NCBI RefSeq assembly: GCF_901000735.1
Contig: NC_081544.1
Span: 36,593,235-36,657,234 of the forward strand
Direction of reading: 5' to 3'
Origin: Corylus avellana
Taxonomy: Eukaryota; Streptophyta; Magnoliopsida; Fagales; Betulaceae
DNA: 64,000 bases
A model generated the notes under the pieces. The model did no database searches and was not told where the DNA came from. It worked only from the letters and a program-made list of their open reading frames with translations. Every line of letters begins with the position of its first letter. Position 1 is the stretch's first letter. Shown here piece by piece: positions 48,585 through 59,895 of the stretch. The translations under genes were made by a program, and so were the position numbers.

Positions 48585-50263
48585 ATGGCAGAGGAAGCGG
48601 TTGAGACGAGAGAAACGGAAATAACAGTGGAGGGGAAGAACATGCAAGAGCGAAAGATATCATGGCCAAAGCTGCGCCGGGTGGACTCCTTGAATTTAGA
48701 GGCTGGAAGAGTTTCCACCTTGCAAACTCATGCCTCCAAGGTCCACATCGATCGATCTCTCGCTAATTAAAGCCATCTAGCTCATCACTTTTTATCCTTT
48801 TCATATATATATATATATGGTAATTAACTCTTGATTAATTAATTTGGAGCATGCAGGTGAGTTGGAAGAGGACGTTAAGTTTAGCATTTCAGAGTCTAGG
48901 GGTGATATACGGTGACATAGGGACGTCACCACTTTATGTGTTCTCCAGTACCTTCACTAATGGTAGTATTGAGCACCAAGATGACACTATTGGAGTGTTG
49001 TCCCTCATCATCTACACCATAGCGCTCCTACCCATGCTCAAGTATATCTTTATTGTCTTGAGGGCAAATGACAACGGCGATGGTAATTCATTCATTAATT
49101 AATTAACAAATTAACATGCATGCATATATGATTTCCTAAATTAATTTGGATCTTGAATATTCCTTATTTATTTATTTGATTCTGTGCGTGCGTGCATGCA
49201 ATATTTGTAGGTGGAACATTTGCGCTCTATTCATTGATATGCCGGTATGCAAAGGTGAGCCTGATCCCAAATCAGCAGCCAGAGGACAGGGGGCTGTCCA
49301 ACTACAGGCTTGAAACACCATCCAACCAGTTGAGACGGGCTTCTAAGATTAAGGAGAAGCTTGAGAATACTAAAACTGCACAAGTTTTGCTTTTCCTTGT
49401 CACCATCATGGGAACTTCCATGGTGATTGGAGATGGGGTTCTTACTCCATCCATTTCAGGTCTCTTTAATTTTCTCCATCCATTTTATTTATATACATCA
49501 CATTTGACAAATTAATTAATGGGTTAATTTTTGCATGCAGTTCTTTCTGCGGTAGGTGGGATAAACTCGCTGGGCAAAAGTACGTACACTAGCTAGCTAG
49601 GTTTTATGACGTCACTGAATATGTATATATATTATTATAATATATATGCTCCATCTATGAATCATTTTGTTAGTGTGATATATATATATACCTGATATCC
49701 AGATGCTGTTGTGGGGGTTTCGGTAGCAATCTTGATTGTTCTCTTCTCGGTTCAACGATTTGGGACCGACAAAGTAGGATTTTCGTTTGCCCCAATCATC
49801 TTCGTGTGGTTTTTGTTCATCGGTGGCATCGGTCTTTATAACTTGTTCAAATATGACCTGGGCGTATTACGCGCTTTCAATCCAGCATACATCATAACTT
49901 ACCTCAAAAGAAATAGGAAACAAGGATGGATTTCCCTTGGTGGAGTTTTTCTGTGCATAACAGGTGAGTCATGACTCATGAATATTCTACTTATTGTTTA
50001 CGTTTCCACACCGTCCGCATGCATGTGCTTCATTTTCTATTTCACTGGTGACATAAATCAGGGACCGAGGCCATGTTTGCTGATCTGGGTCACTTCAATG
50101 TTCGCGCAGTCCAAGTAAGTAAGTAGATACAATTATCTTAATTTGCCATTTTTTTTACTAAATTGATTTTTGGTGGTCGGACCACGCCAAATCCTTTTTC
50201 TTTTCTTTTTTTTTCTTTGTAATTTTTATGTGGCAATTTTTAAATGATGTGATGATGCTAAAT

Positions 50264-50347
<84 letters not shown>

Positions 50348-52589
50348 AAAATTTAATTGGAGGGAGTAATTTGTTAACGTTGCATGCTTGAAGGTGTAAT
50401 TTGATGTGTTTTAAACCCCTGCTGCGGCGTTTGATAAAATATAAAACCAATATATATATTTTCCTAATTTTATACTACAAGGATATATATATACATATAT
50501 ATATATAAAGCTAAACCCAGAATTAATTTACTAATTTTTCTTCATCTTTTTTTCCTTGTAAGCCCAGGGGCGGGGTTCACCTCGAATATATATATATGAT
50601 TTATGTTTTTAATTTGTGAGTCAAAATCACTTTTGAAATGTACTGTCAAAACTCATTGGAGTCTGACATCGATCCCCCTGTTAGACATTGACAGTGTTGA
50701 AACTTTATTGAGTTTATTATTTATGTGCTAGTTTGGCCATGCACCTAATTGCTGGAGCTTAATTTTAAGTTAAATGAATTTGACATGTACGTGATTTTGA
50801 AATGCTTAATTAATTAGTAGCGTTTTCAAAATTATTATTTTCAAATCTCACGTTTTAATCATTTTAATTTCACCATGATATTGCAGATCAGTTTCTCTTC
50901 TATTACGTTTCCTGCATTAATAGCTGCATATAGTGGGCAAGCAGCATACCTCAGAAAATTCCCTGGGAGCGTATCTAATACTTTCTACGACTCCATACCA
51001 GGTTAGTTTTTTTTTTTTTTTTCTTTTCTGGCTACATGGAAGTCGGAAGAGGTGACTCCACTCTCAGAAGGTTTCGATCTTCTTGTGATTGATTGATTGA
51101 GCAATTAATTAACTGATTATACGTACCTTAAATGGCATATATATATATATATATATATGCATGCAGACCCAATATATTGGCCAACATTCGTTGTGGCTGT
51201 AGCTGCTGCCATTATTGCCAGCCAAGCTATGATATCTGGGGCCTTTGCAATTCTCTCCCAGTCCCAAAGTCTGGGTTGTTTTCCAAGGCTTAAGATTGTC
51301 CATACCTCTGCTAAGTATGAAGGTCAGGTGTACATACCCGAGGCCAACTACACTCTCATGATTGCTTGCGTCATAGTCACACTCGCCTTCAAGACTACTG
51401 ATAAGATCGGGAATGCATACGGTAATTAATTAATTACCTCAATTACTGCTGATAATTATAATCACAAGTTTTTTTTTTTTTCTTTCTTTTTGTTAAAAAA
51501 AATGTTTGTAATCTATATATATATGCAGGAATTGCTGTGGTTTCTGTAATGTTAATCACCACAAGCATGCTTACTCTAATAATGCTAGTTATCTGGAAGA
51601 CAAGCATATGGTGGATTGCTCTCTTCTTTGTGGTGTTTGGTTCCATAGAGGGGGTATATCTATCAGCTGTGCTCTACAAGTTCACACAAGGTGGATTCCT
51701 TCCATTGGTCTTTGCTTTTGTCCTAATGACAATTATGGCGATTTGGCATTATGTACACGTAGAGAGATACACGTTTGAGCTCAGGAACAAGGTTTCTAGA
51801 GATTTCATTGAAAAATTGGCCACCAACCCAGATATAAACCGGGTGCCAGGGATTGGACTCCTATACTCTGAGCTTGTACAGGGAATTCCTCCAATATTTC
51901 CTCACTTCATCTCCAATATACCATCCATCCACTCTGTTCTAGTGTTTGTCTCCATTAAGCCCATTCCGATTAGCAAAGTTGCGCTGGAAGAGAGGTTTCT
52001 GTTCCGACAGGTTGAGCCAAGGGACTATCACATGTTCCGCTGCGTGGTGAGGTATGGCTACAATGATGTGGTCGAGGAACCCAAGGAATTTGAGCGCCAA
52101 TTAGTGGAAGAGTTAAAACAATTCGTCCACCATCAACACTTCATGCTTGAGGTTGAGGGGGGGACGACTACTACTACTGATCACCAAATGGGTGAGCCGC
52201 AGAAAGATGGAAAACCAACAACTCTTCACGTAGTTGAGGAATTACTACAACAGCAGCCTAACCCATCTCGCATTTCAACGGGTTCTAATTCAATAGTACG
52301 GTCAGTCAATGTGGCCAAGTCGACAAATTCTTCTAACACAGTTAATATCTCTGTTCCGATCCAGGGAGTGGAAGAGGAGATTAAGTTCGTGCAGAAAGCG
52401 ATGGAGAGTGGTGTGGTTTATCTCCTGGGAGAAGCAGAAGTGGTGGCAGAACAGAAATCATCCCTGTTCAAGAAGATAGTTGTCAACTATGCCTATAATT
52501 TCTTGAGAAAAAATTTTAGGCAAGGGGAGAAAGTACTGTCCATTCCGCATACTAGGCTTCTCAGAGTTGGAATGACATATGAGATATGA
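48585..52589 (+). CDS. HAK5: HAK/KUP/KT high-affinity potassium transporter, HAK5-like, copy 2
   Basis: Predicted K+ uptake transporter, paralogue of the gene at 41012. Nine exons are read: 48585-48740, 48857-49082, 49211-49459, 49541-49579, 49703-49963, 50062-50114, 50887-51001, 51167-51421 and 51529-52589, about 804 aa. Exon lengths equal those of copy 1 in exons 3-8, and all intron phases match. The signature [18 protein letters not shown] and the segments [32 protein letters not shown] and [11 protein letters not shown] are present. The loop before the C-terminal block (about residues 680-735) differs strongly between copies, while the last 75 residues are nearly the same. It has no stop or frameshift. 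Intron 6 carries a long (AT)n(GT)n tract. Confidence 0.95.
50267..50347. repeat. (AT)n(GT)n microsatellite in HAK5-like copy 2 intron 6
   Basis: About 62 nt of AT repeat followed by about 19 nt of GT repeat. It is a strong length-polymorphism candidate. Copy 1 has no counterpart in its intron 6. Confidence 0.9.
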
Positions 52590-54079
52590 GATTCAGAATC
52601 CTAGTAAATTAAATCAAATAAATATACGGTTGATCAGCACATATATAGTTTGCTCCTCAATCTGGCGACATGCGAAACATCTGTAGATTTCTCAAGTTTT
52701 AATGGACAGTGTTTTAAAATTGAATGACTCTGTAATTCTTCAAAACCACCAAAACGTACGACACATTACAAAGTAGATGCAAACCAAAACCAAAATCAGA
52801 TAGACAAGACAACCAAATCAACAGTAAAAATATTTATTCAAAAAACTTTAGATAGCTATTACTTAATATACAGTGAAATGCAAATCATTGACGTGTTTAT
52901 AATTATAGAAGTAAATGTGTTTGCTAGTACAAGGTGATCATGAAGGTTTTTTAAGTTCTGCTTATGGAGATTTTGACAGTGAGGAACCTCGGGAAGGGTT
53001 AAGAGCATGACTAAAACCTAGGGGTTCCATGAATCTCAAAGGGGAGAAGACACGGCACACCAGAAGATATAAAAACTAACAAGACAATTGTTTTGATGAT
53101 TGACATGAACTGATTTTATGATCATGATGAAGAGTATTACTGGTTGAGTCAGAATTTTTGAAGCGGAAATTAATGTATCTTAAAGGGAGCATATATATCA
53201 GCTCCTATAGACGTCTATTGTATCTGTGGGATCATGCTGCTTGGATCGATGATCATTTGGAAAAATATCTACTAGTTGAGGCACTTGGATGTTTTTCCCT
53301 CTACAGTCTACAGATAGAAAACACAAAAAAAGTTACATGAAGAAACAGGAAGAGCTTGAAGAAATTGGCTGTCATTTTTACAAATCCAATTGAATTTCTC
53401 TGCAAGATGTAGATGAAGGAAATGACAAAAAGGAAATGACAAGCACAAATATGCCAAGTGGTGATCGATCATGGGAGCAGGTATGCATGGCAATCTTAAA
53501 TAATTAAAATAGATCGAAGACTAAAGTTGTCTCTTCATATGGATCTCTTCTTTCGGATCCACTCTTATGTCCTTTCTGAATTGTATTCAATATATCCTTC
53601 TGCTCATATGGTTTGCAGTCTCAGCCAATTCTTAATGTGAAGACACAAGCATTAAATGCCTTTTTTTGAACATGTATGTATATATACCTACCACCGGACT
53701 GCAATACGCTTGTGTGCATTTCACACACACACATATATATATATATAGAAAGAGTAATGATCGATGTTCATTTTTAATTATTTTAAGAACTCAAAAGGTC
53801 TTTCAGATGATTCCTAGAAAAAGGACAAACAGACCCAACTTCTGATGTCTTTTCTTATTGACATTTGATCTGTTCTCACTTCTCACAATGTCGCTTTCAT
53901 GGAATTCTAATTTAATTCTAATACGAATTGGTGGACCGTGGTCTTTGATTAACGTTGGTTTATAATTAAGGAACTTCTTTTTGTCTGCTACTTGGAAGCC
54001 CTACCTTCCCTTGGCGTATAATTATCAGCTTCACTCGTCCTGAAATTGGATACACAAGTAGCTAGTAGTCCTACCAAAT
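52590..54079. other. Spacer between HAK5-like copy 2 and the IDD gene
   Basis: AT-rich; no gene supported. The frame 53158-53340 has no recognisable similarity. A CACACA/TATATA tract lies at about 53720-53747. Confidence 0.45.
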
Positions 54080-55812
54080 ATGTCAAACTTTGCTCAGGAA
54101 TTTGAAGATGATGAGCAGTTCCAAAGCGCCGTTGCTGCTCAGTCTTCTACCGGGAGTCCACCTTCTGCTGAAAAAGGTCGTGATGTCTCGAAAAAGAAAA
54201 GAAATCTTCCAGGGAATCCAGGCAAGCAAACGATTAATACAATACATCTCTTTTCCATTCATACAAGGGATAGTTTGATGGAAGGTCTTTTTAAGCATAT
54301 TCTGAAACAACTGAGCAGAATTCTGAAAATCTACTAAAATATATATTTTTCTTGTGTGTGTAATTTCTGCAGACCCAGATGCAGAGGTTGTAGCACTGTC
54401 ACCAAGAACTCTAATGGCAACAAATAGATATATATGTGAGGTATGTCACAAAGGATTTCAGAGAGATCAGAACCTTCAGCTCCACAGAAGGGGGCACAAC
54501 TTGCCGTGGAAGCTGAAGCAAAGGACAAACACAGAGATTAAGAAGAGGGTGTATGTGTGTCCAGAGCCTAACTGTGTGCATCATGACCCAAGCCGGGCTT
54601 TAGGTGACTTAACCGGCATCAAGAAACACTTCTGCAGGAAACATGGAGAAAAGAAATGGAAGTGTGACAGGTGCTCCAAACGTTACGCCGTTCAATCAGA
54701 CTGGAAGGCTCACGCCAAGATCTGTGGGAGCCGAGAATATCGTTGTGATTGTGGCACAATCTTCTCCAGGTCAAATTTTATATATTTTTCAAATTCTGTC
54801 GCTCTCTTTTATTTCTGTTGGTTATATATATTTCGTATTTCCGACTGTAAGAAGCTTTCGTTGATCATCATTGCATGGGTAGCAATAATGGACATACAGT
54901 ACTATGAGACAGGAAGAGAATTATCTGGGTGACACGTACGTGTTCTAATCAACGTACGTTTTGAACAGGAAGGATAGCTTTGTGACTCACAGAGCCTTCT
55001 GTGATGCATTGACAGAGGAGAATCACAGGGCAAACCAGAACATTGCTACCGGAGGAGGAATGTTACAGAGCCACGCGCAAGATCTGTTCATTTCATCAAT
55101 GGCCAGCCCAGATTCCTTCTCAAATACAAACACAACGATGAACTTGTCAATGTCTAATGAGAACGGTGACAATTCGCTAAAGCCACTGTCTTTGGACTCA
55201 GCCGGAGTCATGATATCAGATCCTACTTTCGATCCAAAAACATCACGGACATGTTTCAGCTCTGACACCGGATCAAATGCTTATCCCATGGCCATGGCAA
55301 TTGGTTCCTGTTACACATCTGCAACAGCCCTGTTACAGAAAGCTGCAGAAATGGGTGCTAAAGCCAGCGATAACTCGTTTGCGCCAATACTACTCAGAGG
55401 ATTTAATGGGTACTCCATTGGCAGCCTCAACCCATCCGGGTCTGCCCAGGAGGGTTCTTCGGTAATTGGAGGTAATATACGGCCAATGGCTGGGAGCAAC
55501 AATGGTTCTATTGTGGGAGATGAAGAAACCTATAATAAAATCATGGACCCAGAGGATCAACTCCCAAATTATACTGTTTCTCAGACTGGATTGTTTCGCT
55601 CTCCTCTTTCTATGCACTCAGAAAATGGACATGCTGGTGATCTGTTTAAACGTGTACAAATTGGAGAAGACAAAATGACCCTTGATTTCTTAGGAGTGGA
55701 ATCATCTGGGAATTCGAGCACGGGCCAGAAAGGAAGCTACGATGGTAATATGATTGGGTTGGAACATCCAAATGCACAGCAAAGCATGCACAATTTGCAC
55801 TCGGAATGGTAA
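54080..55812 (+). CDS. Indeterminate-domain (IDD) C2H2 zinc-finger transcription factor
   Basis: Nuclear plant-specific DNA-binding regulator; IDD proteins act in development, metabolism and gibberellin signalling, often with DELLA or SCR/SHR. Three exons are read: 54080-54221, 54373-54769 and 54969-55812, giving 460 aa. Intron 1 has a GC donor (CCAG|GCAAGC), which yields the family-typical NLPGNPDPDAEV. A KKKRN nuclear signal is at about residues 38-42. The four-finger ID domain spans about 69-192: ZF1 CEVCHKGFQRDQNLQLHRRGH, ZF2 CPEPNCVHHDPSRALGDL with HFCRKH, ZF3 CDRCSKRYAVQSDWKAH, and ZF4 CDCGTIFSRKDSFVTHRAFC, split by intron 2. The Ser/Asn-rich tail contains the LDFLGVE motif near the C-terminus. 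The exact subgroup (IDD4/5/6/12-like) is uncertain. Confidence 0.93.
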
Positions 55813-56301
55813 ACTCGTTCGAGTTTAGGGTAACGTGTACTAATAATATATCTAATTATAGTTCATTATTTTATTAAAGCTATCAACAACAACAACAAAA
55901 AATCAAGTAAATTAGTACTTATATACTCAAGTAAATTAGAGCTTATAGTATGAGGCGTTTGGTTTTTCAGCATCACTGCTAACTTATCCAGCAAATTAAC
56001 AATTATCAACACCCAACCAAATTCCCAGAAGAGACAGTTGCAATATAGCAAAACACTCACTCCAAGTATCCACGACGGCGGTTTGATGTACATGTTCCTC
56101 TTCACATTTTAACTGAACCAGTGCATATCTTCCTATAAAAGAAAACAGTGTGGCGAAACATTGTTTCAAAGGTAGAACTTTTCTTTAAGTTCAGCATCAC
56201 TTCCAGCAACCAATTTCAATCAGCCAGGTTAAAAATTTTATCTTGGCTCTAAGAACAAAATATTACTCTCACCACAATAGATTAGGCTACAAAAGCCATT
56301 A
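55813..56301. other. Convergent 3' ends of the IDD and S-acyltransferase genes
   Basis: About 490 bp between two convergent stop codons, AT-rich, probably holding both 3' UTRs. No other feature is seen. Confidence 0.5.
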
Positions 56302-59300
56302 TTAGTGGCCTCCATTTATTTTCTGTCTCTCTGTCGAACCATGTTCCATTGCAAAGTCAGCAGCCAACATTCGTATATCAGGTGAGATCTCCCAGTTCGC
56401 TTTGTGATCCCAGTTTGCGCGTCTTGGCTGGGTTCCACACCTCTCCAATCCACCAACACTATCAATCTGACTCTGTATTTCTTCAAAATCTTCAGCAGCA
56501 ACAGCTTGCCGTTTTCCGCTCTCTATGTCCAAGCTTGTTTTGGGCATTTCTGGGCTCAAGCCATGGCGCATTGACATTGAAGTGGTGAAGACGGAAGATG
56601 CATCCCCCTTTACCTTTGCCCTGAATTTGTTCTTAGAAATGGGAATTTTAGAAAAGAAGATTTCCACAATATTGAGGGCACACCCGCGGTTATAAGGATT
56701 CATCTTCCCATCATACCTGTACCGGAAATTCTCATATGTTGTCTGCAGAAATGCAATACAAGACTTAAAAACTAAATAAAAAGTCAATGGGAACAGCAAA
56801 CCAGAAATAGAGGTAAAGAGGAGATAAGAACCTGATTGGTGATAATTAAATAGATATGAAATGCGGTAAGACCTCCAACAAACCAAGCAGCTATGAATGT
56901 ATATAAGACCAGAATTCCTGAAACAGGGGACTTCATAAAAGCCCTCCAGAGATTACAATGGTATGCATCCATTATCTTCCTAACGTTGACCCAGCAGAAG
57001 GCAAAAACATATAGGCAAAGAATGGTTGTGGAGGACACAAACATGAAGAAGAATCTGTAATTCCTCTGTAAAGAAAACACTTCAACCTTGTTAGGACTAT
57101 GAAAGGTAAGAACACATCCTACAATGACAACCAGCAGAGCATAATGAGAAAATTGTCTCTTGAAACATATTTGAAGTAAGAAGAACCAGACAGTGAATAA
57201 TTATATACAGACACATCCGAGAATGACGGGAGCACAGTATAAAGAGAAAATTCATCTCTCAAGTCGTAATTGGGGAAATAACTATACATGCATATATGCA
57301 TGTCTGTTCATATGTAGAGATCCAGGCATCAATATATGCATCTATACATGTACGCTCCATCATCTATTTGCATATGTTTGTAAGTATGCACACATATACA
57401 CATGCATATTTATACATACATAGGTAACCAACAAAGAGCCTAAAGGATGAGGTAACAGCTAAAGTTGGGAAATAATTGCATGAATAAACCCTGAGCTAAA
57501 AACACATCTCATTCTTTGTATATGTGGCTTGCAAGTAGCAGCAGATGAAAACACTTACAAGTCATACCTAAGTAATTTGCCTTTAATAGATTAGGGTGAT
57601 TATATAACTCATACGAACAGCATAGTCTTTTAATTTCTTTAAGCAAGTAGAAGGAAATAAAGAATGAGATGTCTGCAATCTGCTCCATTGAAGGTAACTC
57701 TTTACAGGCATCCAAACAAACCGTGTAATTTGAAGATCCTTATAATCTTAACCTTCCTTTTTTCTTTTTTCCTTCTGGTTGCCTTACATATGTGTTGATT
57801 CCAATAGTTCACTTCAGCCAAATGAGAGTCAGAGATCCTGTGTGACCTAGGGATGAACTCCTTCGATGGAACTAAATATATCCCAACTGAGCTCTCCATA
57901 AAGCAATGAATGAATTTCTAGATTGGAAGACATACTCCTGTGATTACGCTCATACTATATTGAGTTACATCAACCTTGCTAGCCCACACTTATAATGCAT
58001 GCTAATGGTTATGATGTAAAGTGAAAGAAAAAAATGGCCACAGACAGAGGAGCTGAAGGAGGCATAAACCAGCCATAGCGTAATTAGGTTGGAAGTGTAG
58101 ACAGACTTTAAAATTGGAACATTAAGGACAATTGCAAATAAACAGGCATAAATTAAATACTTAATTAGATATCAAAGTAAATTTCTAGTTGATGAAGAAG
58201 TTCCTCATAGAATTTTATTAAGATTTAGACAAATAAGCACAGAAAGACTTTGTAATATATGAAATATTTCAACATGAACTCGACAATCAGAAAGCCTTTT
58301 CATTTTACTTCCCAGATCAAAGACTATTCCTTTTTATGTATTTACATAATATTCTCAAACCCAATTTTATCTCAAGATAGTTTAAAGTTGAACCGTTATT
58401 TTCTTGCACTAAACAGGCTTCTAAATTAAGAGCATGGACTCATGGTTCTAAAGTGACAGTTTCGGACAATAGGATGATACAAAAGAAACTAGGGACAGCT
58501 AGAGCAAATAGACTGGTGAGCATCCAAAAATAATAATCCTTCATGTGTCACTTAAGAATGGTAAAAATTCAACATTTTCAGCACTTTATAATCAATCCCT
58601 TCTGGTATTCAGGAAACCACAAATGAGAATACTCAAATTATAATTCAATCGAAAAACAAAACAGAAGAGGAGATTGAAATGAACATACCTTCCCAATACA
58701 CTGTCCCACCCATGGGCAATGGTGATCAAACCGCTCGACACAGTTATTGCAAATAGAACAATGAGAGCATCGTGGTGGGCGATATAGCATGCACGTTTGA
58801 CAATATTTGACCTTAACTACCATGCCATTAACCATGACATCTTTTACGGGTGGTAAGCTTGGCGCCCCAGTTCCACTTTGACTTCCAGGCCAATCAGCAG
58901 AGATACCTGAGCTATCGCCTTCATCTTCGAGTTCAGGAGGATGTGGGTTACGAGGAATAATGCCAGGATCTCTTCCAGATGTAAGGAAGAGGAGAATTAT
59001 TACCTGCAATAGTTGACAACTCAGCAATGCCAATTATCAAATCGTTAATGAAAGGTGATGGTGCAAAGAATAGCAAGATTTCCAGAAAAAAGTGTCAAAA
59101 CAGAGCTTTTCTTTTCTTTTCTTTTCTTTTTCGCAACTCAATCAAAGACATTGATCATATACAGACCTTACAATTCCTTATTTGGTTCCCTCAAAAAAAG
59201 AGAAATGAATGAACTCAGATAATATTTTGCAGTCAATTTAGCTGACTTAAACTGGGATCTTCATTATCTTATGAAATAAAATGTAGAGTATAAAAGCTTT

Positions 59301-59895
59301 TTTTTTTCTACCCTATGTCCTAGTCATTCAGCTACGTAAAACTTGAGTTTTACATACCACAGAACACAAAAATATTTGTTTGTTTTTTTTATATGCACTG
59401 GTATAATGCACCCCGATTCTTTACACAATACATATAAAACCAAGATGGTAATTGGGAAGCCAATCGGTAGACAAAGAAGAACTCACGTATAGGGTGAAGA
59501 CGGTGCATACAGCTACAACAATTTTTCCCAGATGGTGGTGGAATTCATGAATGAGGCTCTGAGAAACAAATGCACAAAACAGGACCACTGGGGTCACGAT
59601 CAGAAACAGCGTAAGGAATATGGACCTCACATCTGGACCAAATATAAGCCTGCCTCCGAGGCAGAATCTCTGCAATAAGATTTCATATTTTGAAGAATTA
59701 AGGTGAGGTGAAACAAAGGTTGTGATAATGTAAAATTTAACAGAGAAAACAAAAGCTGCTCACATTGTTTCCTTTCCAAACTTGATAAACACGGATGGAC
59801 GGGGAACCATTTGGGTCACCGATGATCCGCCTGTTGGAGTCGGAGAGCTGTGGAGGCAGTGAATTTGTATACATGTTTCCTTGCATCATAGCCAT
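56302..59895 (-). CDS. DHHC-type protein S-acyltransferase (plant PAT family)
   Basis: It transfers palmitate or another acyl group to protein cysteines at cell membranes. Five exons are read on the minus strand: 59764-59895, 59487-59669, 58689-59003, 56832-57065 and 56302-56742, total 434 aa. The protein starts [16 protein letters not shown]. Two membrane spans follow ([15 protein letters not shown] and the [18 protein letters not shown] region), then the DPG motif in [15 protein letters not shown]. The cysteine-rich domain contains [20 protein letters not shown] with the catalytic DHHC. Two more spans come next, then the TTxE motif as [13 protein letters not shown] 110-residue cytosolic tail ends INGGH. 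It closely resembles Arabidopsis PAT07/PAT08. A 1.6-kb intron separates exons 3 and 4. An alternative Met at residue 8 exists. Confidence 0.95.
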
